Shown here: positions 24,188 to 32,487 of the stretch, one piece after another
Numbering within the stretch: the first letter of the stretch is position 1
Layout of the letters: the number at the start of each line of letters is the position of its first letter
Source of the DNA: Hungatella sp. UBA4396
GTDB taxonomy: Bacteria; Bacillota; Clostridia; Lachnospirales; Lachnospiraceae
Length of the DNA stretch: 64,000 nt
Assembly: GCA_002389905.1 (NCBI GenBank)
Contig: DGRE01000071.1
Coordinates: 124,001-188,000 of the forward strand
Direction of reading: 5' to 3'
Made by a program: the position numbers and the translations under genes
Notes under the pieces: model-generated
Seen by the model: the letters and a program-made list of their open reading frames with translations, nothing else
The model's database searches: none
What the model was told of the DNA's origin: nothing

Positions 24188-25150
24188 GTGAATCAGGAAA
24201 TTATAGACTGTTTGGGCGTCATTACAGACGAGGAACGGGAAATATTGGGCGGGCGGACTGAAATTGACCGGAAGAGATATACGGAAGGGCAGGAGCTGGT
24301 TATTGACAGCAAAAAGATGCTGGACCATGGGAAGCTGATTTCCATAAGGCCCCATACCCGGTTTGTCCATTTCCCAAAGCATAAGCACAATTACATTGAA
24401 GTGACTTACATGTGCAAGGGGGAGACGACTCATATCATTGACGGGGAAAAGGTGGTTTTAAAAAGCGGAGAACTGCTGTTTTTAAACCAGCATGCCACTC
24501 AGGAAATTCTCCCGGCAGGGGAGGAGGATATTGCGGTAAATTTCATTATTCTTCCCGAGTTTTTTGATACGGCCTTTGAAATGATGGGGGAGGAAGAAAA
24601 CCTGCTGAGAGATTTTCTGGTAGGCTGTCTTTGTTTTGATCCCCGCTATGCCAGCTATCTTCATTTTAAGGTGGCAGAAGCTTTGCCGGTGCAGAATCTG
24701 GTGGAAAATATGGTGTGGACGTTGCTTAGTGACCAGCCTAATAAAAGGAGCATTAATCAGGTTACTATGGGGCTGTTGTTTCTCCAGCTCATGCATTATA
24801 CGGATAAGATCAGCCATTCTTCCGAAAGCTTTGAACAGAAGCTGATTTTTCAGGTTCTGGCTTTTATCGATGAAAATTACAGGGAAGGGGAGCTGACGGA
24901 GCTTGCCGGGATTTTGGGATATAATATTTACTGGCTGAGCCGGGCCATTAAGCGGCTGACTGGGAGGACATATAAAGATCTTCTGCAGATTAAACGGTTA
25001 AATCAGGCTTCTTTCCTTCTTTTAAATACCAGGCTGACGGTGACGGATATTTCCATTGCAGTGGGGTATGACAATACCAGTTATTTTCACCGGATTTTTC
25101 GGAATTATTATGGGGTTTCTCCTAAGGAATATAGGGATTTGGATTCTTAA
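24188..25150 (+). CDS. AraC-family transcriptional regulator
   Basis: A 320-residue regulator. The N-terminal half is a cupin sensor (HFPKHKHNYIEVTYMCKGETTHIIDGEKVVLKSGELLFLNQHATQEI), and the C-terminal 100 residues are the double helix-turn-helix (ELAGILGYNIYWLSRAIKRLTGRTYKDLLQ ... DISIAVGYDNTSYFHRIFRNYYGVSPKEYR). The GTG start at 24188 has GGAGG nine bases upstream, inside the previous gene. Sugars are typical ligands of this type, but no sugar gene is adjacent on the same strand; its partner may be the MORN-like protein upstream. Confidence 0.92.
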   Translation: MNQEIIDCLGVITDEEREILGGRTEIDRKRYTEGQELVIDSKKMLDHGKLISIRPHTRFVHFPKHKHNYIEVTYMCKGETTHIIDGEKVVLKSGELLFLNQHATQEILPAGEEDIAVNFIILPEFFDTAFEMMGEEENLLRDFLVGCLCFDPRYASYLHFKVAEALPVQNLVENMVWTLLSDQPNKRSINQVTMGLLFLQLMHYTDKISHSSESFEQKLIFQVLAFIDENYREGELTELAGILGYNIYWLSRAIKRLTGRTYKDLLQIKRLNQASFLLLNTRLTVTDISIAVGYDNTSYFHRIFRNYYGVSPKEYRDLDS

Positions 25151-25232
25151 GGAAGGGTGAAAAAGGATGAGATAAGAGATGACTTTGCTTATGGAGTGTG
25201 GTATAATATTTTCATGAATGGGAGGGGTGAAT

Positions 25233-25655
25233 ATGACTGAAAGTGAAAAAATAGATCTTTTATTGCAGGCAGTAACTGGTATTCAGGCTGATATGCAGGA
25301 AGTTAAAGCGGACGTGCAGGGGCTCAAAACTGATATGCAGGAAGTTAAAGAGGACGTGCGGGGACTCAAAACTGATATGCAGGAAGTTAAAGCAGACGTG
25401 CAGGGACTTAAAACTGATGTACAGGGACTCAAAGCTGACGTATCAGAATTAAAACGAAAAGTATCCGTGATTGAATTGACACTGGAAAATGAAATCAGCC
25501 ATAATATTATGGTAATTGCCGAAGGCCATTTAGATTTAAACCGTAAGCTGGATGAAGCCATTCATCTTACCAGCGACATTAAGGCAAAACAGGAAATTCA
25601 GGATTTGTATATCAGAAGACATGACAATAAACTGAGAACCAAAGGGATTTCATAG
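25233..25655 (+). CDS. Coiled-coil protein with tandem 14-residue repeats
   Basis: A 140-residue protein. After a short N-terminus, residues 20-68 are three and a half copies of a 14-residue unit (DMQEVKADVQGLKT), that is, pairs of coiled-coil heptads, followed by a different helical C-terminus. I use the ATG at 25233, with GGAGGGG upstream. Such proteins form rods or trimeric coiled coils. No known domain; function unknown. It is a single gene before a very strong terminator. Confidence 0.75.
   Translation: MTESEKIDLLLQAVTGIQADMQEVKADVQGLKTDMQEVKEDVRGLKTDMQEVKADVQGLKTDVQGLKADVSELKRKVSVIELTLENEISHNIMVIAEGHLDLNRKLDEAIHLTSDIKAKQEIQDLYIRRHDNKLRTKGIS
25290..25436 (+). repeat. In-frame 42-bp tandem repeat
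   Basis: Units at 25290-25331, 25332-25373 and 25374-25415, and a half unit at 25416-25436, differ at only a few positions. They encode the heptad repeats of the coiled-coil protein and can expand or contract by slippage in steps that keep the frame. Confidence 0.9.
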
Positions 25656-25683
25656 CCCGGAGGTAAAATAATAAATATTGTAT

Positions 25684-25727
25684 ACAAAGAAAAGCGTAAA
25701 ATCAAAAGATTTTACGCTTTTCTTTGT
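25684..25727. terminator. 20-bp perfect hairpin terminator
   Basis: The left arm 25684-25703 and right arm 25708-25727 pair without mismatch around an AAAA loop, with A/T tracts on both sides. It can end transcription from both directions. Confidence 0.92.
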
Positions 25728-25895
25728 TATGGGACGATTCCCAGCCTCTTCTTGCTTGTATTTGTGACTTCATTGGAATACTTTTTAACAGAACTAAAAT
25801 ATTCCAAAGGAGACATACCTGTTGTTTTTTTAAACTGTCTGGAAAAATATTGAAGGGAGCTGTAGGAAAGAAAAAGCGGTATCTGTCAGTTTTTT
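25727..25895 (-). pseudogene. AraC-family regulator, C-terminal remnant
   Basis: Read on the minus strand, the last 46 codons encode YSSLQYFSRQFKKTTGMSPLEYF and a basic tail before a TAA at 25727-25729, the final recognition helix of an AraC regulator. Just upstream, the homologous sequence (LTDTAFSF, before YSSLQYF) continues in another frame and then stops at the junction with the permease fragment near 25890. There is no start and no N-terminal domain. It is a frameshifted deletion remnant, probably of the regulator of the sugar transporter next door. Confidence 0.78.
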
Positions 25896-26175
25896 AAGAT
25901 CACGGTTCCCATGCTGTCTCCAACTATATTTTTTGTTTTAATCACTTCTGTCATCAGCGGTTTTCAGGTGTTTGATACCATATACATGATGATTGGAAAA
26001 AAAGAATATGGCCTTTAAAAGCACCCAGACACTTGTGATGATATTTTACAGCAATGCATTTGACTACGGTCATAAGGGTTATGCAGCAGCCATATCCATT
26101 TTAATCTTTTCTATTATCATGCTGGTGACAGTGTTTCAGATGATAGGGCAGAAAAAATGGGTTAATTACGACTAA
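25887..26175 (+). pseudogene. Sugar ABC transporter permease (MalF/UgpA type), 5'-truncated and frameshifted
   Basis: The first frame (25887-26018) encodes FFKITVPMLSPTIFFVLITSVISGFQVFDTIYMM, the standard C-terminal third of a MalF/UgpA permease. It then shifts at a run of seven A residues near 25996-26002. The second frame continues with STQTLVMIFYSNAF, GYAAAISILIF and the final QKKWVNY. An ORF can be drawn from 25993, but it is only the last two helices. The loss of the first two thirds shows a true deletion; the A-run shift alone might be a sequencing artefact. Confidence 0.85.
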
Positions 26176-26190
26176 AGGAGGAGAAACCGG

Positions 26191-27018
26191 ATGAAGAACG
26201 CGAGCAGCCGTAAAAAGCTATTGATCCATCTGATTCTGATTGCAGGAATCGGTATTACCGTGTTTCCCTTTTTTTGGATGATCTGTACTTCGTTTAAAAC
26301 AAAGGGAGAGTCAATGGCAATTCCGCCTACGATTCTGCCCCAACACCTGGTTACAGATGCCTATTATTCTGTTGTAACCGCACTTCCCTTTGGGAAAATT
26401 TATATGAACACTATTTTTTCTACAGCTGTAACAGTTGCAGGACAGGTGATAATCTGTACTCTGGCAGCCTATTCCTTTGCCAGAATTAAGTTTCCGGGAA
26501 GAGATGTTTTGTTTCTGCTGGTTCTATCTATCCTGATGGTGCCGGGGCAGATCTTTCTGGTGCCTCAGTATCTTATTATACAGAAGATGGGCCTTTTAGA
26601 TACTCTGTTTGCCCTTTTCCTGCCTAATTTATTCAGTGCTTTCGGAACCTTTATGATGCGGCAGTTTTTCTTATCCCTGCCTGATGAGCTGGAAGAGGCG
26701 GCTATTCTTGACGGCTGCGGCAGATTCCAGATTCTCATTAAAATTATGGTTCCGCTGATTAAACCGGGAATTGTGGCTCTTGTTATTTTTACAGCCAAGT
26801 TTGCCTGGAATGATTTTATGTGGCCAATGATTGTTAATACCACAACTTCTAAAATGACTCTGGCTCCTGCTCTTTCCACGCTGCAAGGGCAGTATATTAA
26901 TGATTATCCGGCCCAGATGGCAGGATCTGTTCTGGCGGTTATTCCGATGATTGCTTTGTTTTTTATCTTCCAGAAGCAATTCATTGAAGGAGTGGCACAC
27001 ACCGGAGTAAAGGGTTAA
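26191..27018 (+). CDS. Carbohydrate ABC transporter permease (MalG/UgpE type)
   Basis: A 275-residue permease with six membrane helices and the EAA loop LEEAAILDGCGRFQILIKIMVPLIKPG; it ends with the usual FFIFQKQFIEGVAHTGVKG. AAAGGAGGAG precedes the ATG. It looks intact, but its partner permease is a remnant, no binding protein is nearby and the regulator is a fragment. Unless it pairs with proteins from elsewhere, it is probably a non-functional leftover of a sugar-uptake operon. Adjacent rhamnose genes make rhamnose or an oligosaccharide a possible former substrate; this is only inference. Confidence 0.9.
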   Translation: MKNASSRKKLLIHLILIAGIGITVFPFFWMICTSFKTKGESMAIPPTILPQHLVTDAYYSVVTALPFGKIYMNTIFSTAVTVAGQVIICTLAAYSFARIKFPGRDVLFLLVLSILMVPGQIFLVPQYLIIQKMGLLDTLFALFLPNLFSAFGTFMMRQFFLSLPDELEEAAILDGCGRFQILIKIMVPLIKPGIVALVIFTAKFAWNDFMWPMIVNTTTSKMTLAPALSTLQGQYINDYPAQMAGSVLAVIPMIALFFIFQKQFIEGVAHTGVKG

Positions 27019-27176
27019 GAAAGAATTTGAAAATCCTTAAAACTGAAGAATCTTATGAAAAAGTTTATCCGAAATTTTATAGAAACAGAAACTATAAAGT
27101 AATAAACAAAGGGAATATTACATATACTTGGTAATATATGGATGATATATAAATTTTTATAAAGGAGAGGACCATT

Positions 27177-27410
27177 ATGCCAAGAGGAGTAAGAAAAACA
27201 CCGCTTGAAAAGCTTCAGGAAGAGTTAAAAGAGGTGCAGGAATCCATTCAGCAGTATAAAAACTGCCTTGTTACTTTAAGCGAAAAAGAAAAGACCATTC
27301 AGGATAAAATGAAGCTGGAAGAATTTAAAGAAGTATCATCAATATTGGACGAGCATGAGATGTCAATTATGGATTTAAAGGAATTACTGATTTCATCGAA
27401 AGCGGAATAG
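27177..27410 (+). CDS. Small coiled-coil protein of 77 residues
   Basis: Highly charged and almost entirely helical: MPRGVRKTPLEKLQEELK, then a long amphipathic helix with heptad spacing. There are no Trp or His-metal motifs beyond one HE, and no signal. AAAGGAGAGGA gives a good ribosome site. I do not recognise a named family. It lies between the sugar-transporter remnant and the rhamnose operon and has its own strong terminator; it may be a small DNA- or protein-binding factor. Confidence 0.72.
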   Translation: MPRGVRKTPLEKLQEELKEVQESIQQYKNCLVTLSEKEKTIQDKMKLEEFKEVSSILDEHEMSIMDLKELLISSKAE

Positions 27411-27441
27411 ATAAGGATTTATATGGCTTAGGAAGCCGTGC

Positions 27442-27480
27442 AAATAAGGACGCAGTTTTAATTAAACTGCGTCCTTATTT
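27442..27480 (+). terminator. Strong terminator after the small coiled-coil gene
   Basis: AAATAAGGACGCAGTTT pairs perfectly with AAACTGCGTCCTTATTT around a five-base loop, and the T run continues to 27483. Confidence 0.93.
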
Positions 27481-27510
27481 TTTGTCTCCATATCCGTTAT
27501 GATAGAAACA

Positions 27511-27565
27511 GAAGCACCCTTCGGATATTCATGCATGTCCAAATAGGGTGGGCGGGAAAGAAAAG
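27511..27565 (+). repeat. Dispersed hairpin repeat, family 2, copy before rhaB
   Basis: GAAGCACCCTTCGG, then ATAT, TCATGCATGTCC and an A/G-rich GGGAAAGAAAAG. It matches the copy at 42601 (minus strand) in order and spacing and ends about 20 bases before the rhamnulokinase start. Confidence 0.55.
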
Positions 27566-27585
27566 TGGAATGGAGAGTGGCTCAT

Positions 27586-29022
27586 ATGGAAAAGTACTAT
27601 CTTGCCATAGATATCGGTGCCTCCAGCGGACGTCATATCCTGGGTTCTTTAAAAGAAGGGAAGATCGTCTTTGAGGAGATTTACCGGTTTGACAATGGCA
27701 TGAAACTCAAAGACGGGCGTTTTTGCTGGGATGTGGAGTCCTTATTTGCGGAAATAAAAGAGGGCATGAAGCAATGTAAAAAACTTGGGAAAATTCCTGT
27801 TACAATGGGGATTGATACCTGGGCAGTGGATTTTGTTCTTTTGGATGAGGAAAACCGGCTGCTGGGAAATGCAGTGGGATACCGGGATGATAGGACAAAG
27901 GAAATGGATGATAAGGTATATGAGATCATTTCTTTGAAGGACTTATATAAAAAAACGGGAATTCAGAAGCAGATTTTCAACACCATTTATCAGCTGATGG
28001 CTGTTAAGGAAGAAAGACCGGAATATCTGGAAAAGGCGGATACCTTCCTTATGATCCCGGACTATTTTCATTATCTTCTGACAGGGGTAAAGAGACAGGA
28101 GTATACCAATGCCACCACCACTCAGTTGGTGAACCCGGAAACAGGAAACTGGGATTATGAACTGATTGAGAAACTGGGACTTCCGGAAAGGCTTTTTGAT
28201 CAGCTTTCCATGCCGGGAACTTTAGTGGGAACATTGAGGCCGGAAATAGAAGCGGAATTGGGATTTAACTGCCAAGTGGTTCTTCCGGCTACTCATGATA
28301 CCGGCTCCGCTGTTATGGCGGTTCCAATAGCAGAGGACAGCGGGGACTCCATGGAAGACATTCTTTACATAAGCTCAGGAACATGGTCTCTTATGGGGAC
28401 AGAACTGGGCAAGGCGGATTGTTCTATGGAAAGTATGGAAGCTAATTTTACCAATGAGGGCGGCTATGATTTCCGGTTCCGGTATCTGAAAAATATTATG
28501 GGGCTGTGGATGATCCAGTCTGTAAGGAAGGAATTTGCGTCTGCAGGGCAGGATTACTCCTTTGCCGGGCTGTGCCAGATGGCTTCAAAAGGAACCATTG
28601 CTTCTATTGTAGACTGCAATAACAGCACATTTCTGGCACCGGAGAGCATGGTGAAAGCAGTACAGGATTTTTGCCGCAGGTCCGGAATGCAGGTGCCTGA
28701 GACGGCAGGGGAAGTGGCGGCTGTCATTTACAACAGCCTTGCTGCCTGTTACAGGGACACGGTCGAGGAACTGGAAGCCATTACAGGAAAGCATTACTCC
28801 TCCATTCATGTGGTGGGAGGCGGCTCTCATGCAGAATATTTAAACCAGTTGACGGCAAACCGCACAGGGCGGACCGTCTATGCCGGACCTGGAGAAGCTA
28901 CTGCCATCGGCAATCTGCTGGCCCAGATGCTGGCAGCAGGGGAATTTAAGAATTTAAAATCAGCAAGAGAAGTGGTTTACCGTTCTTTTGCCATAACGGA
29001 ATACAAGCCAGATCACAAGTGA
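27586..29022 (+). CDS. rhaB: Rhamnulokinase
   Basis: A 478-residue FGGY-family sugar kinase that phosphorylates L-rhamnulose at O1. Features: phosphate-1 loop DIGASSGRH near the N-terminus, GIDTWAVDFVLLD with the catalytic Asp, PDYFHYLLTGVKRQEYTNATTTQL and the C-terminal nucleotide loop HVVGGGSHAEYLNQLTA. I use the ATG at 27586 with GGAGAG eight bases upstream; the GTG at 27565 lacks a good site. First gene of rhaB-rhaM-rhaA-rhaD. No rha regulator is adjacent on the same strand. Confidence 0.95.
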   Translation: MEKYYLAIDIGASSGRHILGSLKEGKIVFEEIYRFDNGMKLKDGRFCWDVESLFAEIKEGMKQCKKLGKIPVTMGIDTWAVDFVLLDEENRLLGNAVGYRDDRTKEMDDKVYEIISLKDLYKKTGIQKQIFNTIYQLMAVKEERPEYLEKADTFLMIPDYFHYLLTGVKRQEYTNATTTQLVNPETGNWDYELIEKLGLPERLFDQLSMPGTLVGTLRPEIEAELGFNCQVVLPATHDTGSAVMAVPIAEDSGDSMEDILYISSGTWSLMGTELGKADCSMESMEANFTNEGGYDFRFRYLKNIMGLWMIQSVRKEFASAGQDYSFAGLCQMASKGTIASIVDCNNSTFLAPESMVKAVQDFCRRSGMQVPETAGEVAAVIYNSLAACYRDTVEELEAITGKHYSSIHVVGGGSHAEYLNQLTANRTGRTVYAGPGEATAIGNLLAQMLAAGEFKNLKSAREVVYRSFAITEYKPDHK

Positions 29023-29043
29023 TGGGAAGGGAGCGGGATTTTT

Positions 29044-29358
29044 ATGATACGGAAATCATTTAAAATGTATTTAAATGAAGGAATGGCTCAGGAATACGAA
29101 AAGAGACACAACCTGCTATGGCCTGAAATGAAGGATATGATTCATCAATGCGGCGGCCATAATTATTCTATTTTCCTGGATGAAGAAACAAATGTCCTCT
29201 ATGGCTACATAGAGATTGAAGATGAGGAGAAATGGGCGGCATCGGCGGATACGGCCATTAACCGGAAGTGGTGGGATTTTATGGCGGATATTATGGAAAC
29301 CAACCCTGACAACAGCCCGGTTTCCGTTGGATTAAAACCTGTGTTTCACTTGGATTAA
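29044..29358 (+). CDS. rhaM: L-rhamnose mutarotase
   Basis: A 104-residue protein with the family residues KMYLNEGMAQEYEKRHNLLWPEM, HNYSIFLDEETNVLYGYIE and the closing WWDFMADIMETNPDNSPV. It interconverts alpha and beta anomers of L-rhamnose and feeds the isomerase next to it. Size is typical. 21 bp after rhaB. Confidence 0.95.
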   Translation: MIRKSFKMYLNEGMAQEYEKRHNLLWPEMKDMIHQCGGHNYSIFLDEETNVLYGYIEIEDEEKWAASADTAINRKWWDFMADIMETNPDNSPVSVGLKPVFHLD

Positions 29359-29385
29359 ATCAAATGATATAGAAGGAGACAGATC

Positions 29386-30636
29386 ATGACAATAAAAGAG
29401 CGGTATGAAGCGGCAAAAGAAATGTATCAGGGAGCAGGCGTTGATGTGGATGCGGCGGTGGAAGCCTTAAAAAGAATTCCCATTTCCATGCACTGCTGGC
29501 AAGGTGATGATGTAAACGGATTTGACCGGGAAGGCGCCTTATCCGGCGGAATCCAGGCAACCGGCAATTATCCGGGACGGGCCAGAAACCCGAAGGAGCT
29601 GATGGCAGACATGGATAAGACTTTAAGCCTGATTCCGGGAAAGCACAGAATCAACCTTCATGCCAGCTACGCCATCTTTGAAGAAGGAGAATGGGCTGAC
29701 AGGGATAAGCTGGAGCCAAAGCATTTTGCAAAATGGGTGGAGTTTGCAAAGGAGAGGGGCATTGGCATCGATTTTAACCCCACATTATTTTCTCATCCAA
29801 AGGCTGAGAATGCCACTTTATCAATCCAGGACCCTGAAATCCGCAGCTTCTGGATTGACCATGTAAAGGCATGTATCCGTATTTCCCAGTATCTTGCGGA
29901 GGAACAGGGAACTCCTTGTACCATGAATATATGGATTCCCGACGGACTGAAGGATATTCCTGCCGACAGGACGGCTCCAAGAGCAAGGCTGAAGGATTCT
30001 CTTGATCAGATTCTTTCTATGGAATATGACAAAAGCAAAGTATATGTAGCAGTGGAATCCAAGGTGTTTGGAATCGGTATGGAAAGCTATACCGCAGGTT
30101 CCCATGAATTTTATATGAATTACGCTTCTAAAAATGATATTCTCTGCTTGCTGGACAGCGGCCATTATCATCCGACAGAAGCAGTATCTGACAAGATTTC
30201 GTCCATGCTCCTGTTTTTTGATAAGGTGGCTCTTCACGTTACAAGACCCGTACGCTGGGACAGTGACCATGTGGTACTGTTTGACGATGAAACAAAGGAG
30301 ATTGCCAAGGAAATCGTTCGGGGAGGCGCTGACCGTGTTCTTCTGGCTCTGGACTTCTTTGACGCAGGCATCAACCGTTTGAGCGCCTGGATCGTGGGAA
30401 TGCGCAACATGCAGAAGGCACTGCTAAACGCCCTTCTCCTTCCTAATGAAAGGCTGGCAAGATTGCAGGAAGAGCGCAATTTCACCGAGCAGATGATGGT
30501 TCAGGAGGAAATGAAGCTTTATCCCATAGGCGATGTGTGGAATTATTTCTGTGAAATCAATGGAGTTCCAGCAAAGGAAGACTGGTTTGAGGAAGTCCGG
30601 ACCTATGAAAAAGAAGTGCTGGTTAACCGGAAATAA
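29386..30636 (+). CDS. rhaA: L-rhamnose isomerase
   Basis: A 416-residue TIM-barrel isomerase that converts L-rhamnose to L-rhamnulose with Mn2+. Family blocks include PISMHCWQGDDVNGF near the start, KHRINLHASYAIFE, NIWIPDGLKD, VESKVFGIG and LLDSGHYHPTE with metal ligands. AAGGAGAC precedes the ATG. Full length, in operon with rhaB, rhaM and rhaD, 27 bp after rhaM. Confidence 0.96.
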   Translation: MTIKERYEAAKEMYQGAGVDVDAAVEALKRIPISMHCWQGDDVNGFDREGALSGGIQATGNYPGRARNPKELMADMDKTLSLIPGKHRINLHASYAIFEEGEWADRDKLEPKHFAKWVEFAKERGIGIDFNPTLFSHPKAENATLSIQDPEIRSFWIDHVKACIRISQYLAEEQGTPCTMNIWIPDGLKDIPADRTAPRARLKDSLDQILSMEYDKSKVYVAVESKVFGIGMESYTAGSHEFYMNYASKNDILCLLDSGHYHPTEAVSDKISSMLLFFDKVALHVTRPVRWDSDHVVLFDDETKEIAKEIVRGGADRVLLALDFFDAGINRLSAWIVGMRNMQKALLNALLLPNERLARLQEERNFTEQMMVQEEMKLYPIGDVWNYFCEINGVPAKEDWFEEVRTYEKEVLVNRK

Positions 30637-30647
30637 GGAGGAAAAAC

Positions 30648-31475
30648 ATGAGAATTTTAGATGCAGAATTTGTAAAAGGTTTTATCCGTTTATGTGACGA
30701 CGGATTTCACCAGAACTGGCATGAGAGAAACGGAGGCAATTTAAGCTACCGGATCAAGCCGTCAGAAGTGGAAGAGATAAAAGAGGAATTGACAAATGAA
30801 AATCCCTGGCAGCCCATCGGTACTGCAGTAAAGGGACTGGCCGGAGAGTATTTTATGGTAACCGGAAGCGGGAAGTATTTCCGCAATGTGATCCTGGACC
30901 CCAAAGCAAATACCTGTATCATTGAAATTGATGAGACAGGAGAACAATACAGGATTTGCTGGGGGCTGGTAAACGGTGGCCGCCCCACCAGCGAGCTTCC
31001 TTCCCATCTCATGAATCATGAAGTAAAAAAAGAAGCTGCAGATGGGAGACACAGGGTGATTTATCATGCCCATCCCACCAATATCATTGCCCTCACCTTT
31101 GTGCTTCCCTTAGAAGACAAGGTGTTTACCAGGGAATTATGGGAAATGGCTACGGAATGCCCGGTTGTATTCCCTTCGGGTATTGGAGTGGTAGGCTGGA
31201 TGGTTCCGGGAGGACGGGACATTGCGGTGGCAACCAGCGAACTGATGAAAAAATACGATGCAGCCATCTGGGCCCATCACGGCCTGTTTGCGTCAGGAGA
31301 GGACTTTGACTTAACCTTTGGCCTGATGCATACGGTGGAAAAGTCTGCAGAAATTCTTGTTAAAGTGCTTTCTATCCGTCCTGACAAGCTTCAGACCATA
31401 ACCGCAAAAAACTTCCGTGATCTGGCGGTTGACTTTAAAGTGACCTTACCGGAAGAATTCCTCTATGAAAAGTAA
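30648..31475 (+). CDS. rhaD: Rhamnulose-1-phosphate aldolase
   Basis: A 275-residue class II aldolase that splits rhamnulose 1-phosphate into DHAP and L-lactaldehyde. HERNGGNLSYRI, the phosphate-binding VTGSGKYFRNV, zinc ligands in IYHAHPTNI and AAIWAHHGLFASG are all present. AAGGAGGAAAA precedes the ATG, 11 bp after rhaA. Last gene of the operon before a terminator; lactaldehyde disposal genes are not in the window. Confidence 0.96.
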   Translation: MRILDAEFVKGFIRLCDDGFHQNWHERNGGNLSYRIKPSEVEEIKEELTNENPWQPIGTAVKGLAGEYFMVTGSGKYFRNVILDPKANTCIIEIDETGEQYRICWGLVNGGRPTSELPSHLMNHEVKKEAADGRHRVIYHAHPTNIIALTFVLPLEDKVFTRELWEMATECPVVFPSGIGVVGWMVPGGRDIAVATSELMKKYDAAIWAHHGLFASGEDFDLTFGLMHTVEKSAEILVKVLSIRPDKLQTITAKNFRDLAVDFKVTLPEEFLYEK

Positions 31476-31493
31476 TTTGTGACAGAAAATAAA

Positions 31494-31526
31494 AAACCGT
31501 CGGAACCAGTTGAGTTCCGGCGGTTT
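31494..31526. terminator. Bidirectional terminator after rhaD
   Basis: AAACCGTCGGAAC pairs with GTTCCGGCGGTTT around CAGTTGA, between convergent genes, with an A tract upstream and a short T tract downstream. Confidence 0.82.
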
Positions 31527-31545
31527 ATCTCCTGTCTTAAGGGAG

Positions 31546-32187
31546 CTATTCCATAATATCTTCCACAATGGTGGTGGTTTCTTCGGCCAGGTTTTTCAGA
31601 GCTTTTCCAGCATCCTCAGCTGCATCCTTTGCCTGGTCAACTGCATCCTCAGCGGTTTCTTTTACGGTGTCAACAGCATCCTCAACAGCATCTTTTACAA
31701 CGTCTGCTGCGTCTTCTGCCCTTTCGGCCAGATAATCTGCTGCTCCGGCAGCGTAATCCAGGCCTCCGTCTTCAGTCATGTCCTCCTGGTCTAAAGCTGC
31801 TTTTGCCTGTCCTTTAGCAGAGTCAAACTTATCCTTTGCAGTAAATTTCATAGCAGAAGCTGCTTCCTTTACCGTATCGGTAACAATGCCTGCCGCATCC
31901 TTTACCATGTTTTTTGCCGCAGTGGCCGCATCTCTGGCTGCTTCCGCCGTATCAGAGGCTGCGATCTTAAATTCGTCCTTATTGGCATGTAAGGAAACGT
32001 AATTGCGGTTCATGGTGCTGTCAATTTTGGTAATGTCATCGTCGTCATCTTCAAAGTCATGGAAGTTTTCTTCCAGTTCCTTGTGAAAGGATTTGTATTT
32101 TGTAAAGTAAGAGATGCCGGCAGCGGCAGCGCCTGCTATGGTTGCAAGTGCCACAAATTTCCCAAAACCATTACCTTTTTTTGCCAT
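31546..32187 (-). CDS. Ala/Asp-rich LEA-like amphipathic-repeat protein
   Basis: A 213-residue protein. The N-terminus has a short hydrophobic segment (FVALATIAGAAAAGISYF, about residues 11-28) as in YtxH-type proteins. After an acidic stretch, residues from about 75 on are degenerate 11-residue units rich in Ala, Asp, Glu and Lys (for example AEDAADVVKDAVEDAVDTVKETAEDAV), as in group 3 LEA proteins. Likely a stress or membrane-surface protective protein attached to the membrane. AAGGAGTG precedes the ATG. Its upstream region carries repeat family 2. Function inferred from composition only. Confidence 0.75.
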   Translation of the reverse strand: MAKKGNGFGKFVALATIAGAAAAGISYFTKYKSFHKELEENFHDFEDDDDDITKIDSTMNRNYVSLHANKDEFKIAASDTAEAARDAATAAKNMVKDAAGIVTDTVKEAASAMKFTAKDKFDSAKGQAKAALDQEDMTEDGGLDYAAGAADYLAERAEDAADVVKDAVEDAVDTVKETAEDAVDQAKDAAEDAGKALKNLAEETTTIVEDIME

Positions 32188-32200
32188 TTAAAACACTCCT

Positions 32201-32240
32201 TTCCTTTTGGGCATAATGATACGCCTGAAAGGCGATTTAC
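32201..32240 (-). repeat. Dispersed hairpin repeat, family 2, copy upstream of the LEA-like gene
   Basis: On the minus strand: small hairpin CGCC-TTTCA-GGCG, TATCATTATGCCC, then AAAAGGAAAGGAG that serves as ribosome site. It matches the 42601 copy. Confidence 0.6.
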
Positions 32241-32364
32241 TCTGTTTAATATTGTAATACTTCCAAAAGAAAAAATAAAGGTATATAATAAGAAAATTTC
32301 TATAAACTATGTAGATGAGGGCAAAAAGCCTTAAATATGGGAAAAATGTAAAAAAAATATAAAG

Positions 32365-32391
32365 TTAGCACTCAACTCTTGACAGTGCTAA
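32365..32391 (+). promoter_or_regulatory. CIRCE operator (HrcA binding site)
   Basis: TTAGCACTC-N9-CAGTGCTAA, one mismatch from the CIRCE consensus, overlapping the groES promoter. Confidence 0.96.
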
Positions 32392-32407
32392 TAATGAGTG
32401 ATATAAC
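32379..32407 (+). promoter_or_regulatory. groESL promoter
   Basis: TTGACA (32379-32384), 17-bp spacer, TATAAC (32402-32407). The -35 box lies inside CIRCE, so HrcA would block RNA polymerase. Confidence 0.88.
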
Positions 32408-32487
32408 TTAGTATGTAAATAAAATAAAACTTCTTTAGGTGAACCTGAAGAAAGAAAATAATTAAATAGCTATGAGGAGGAATTGCA

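Noticed and set aside
25290..25436. CRISPR-like regular repeats
   Set aside because: The 42-bp units are directly adjacent without spacers and encode coiled-coil heptads.
25283..25561. Cys/Ser-repeat protein on the minus strand
   Set aside because: An antisense shadow of the tandem repeat; no ribosome site.
31510..31794. Cys-rich ORF opposite the LEA-like gene
   Set aside because: It is the complement of the Ala/Asp-rich repeats; no start signal and composition explained by the opposite strand.
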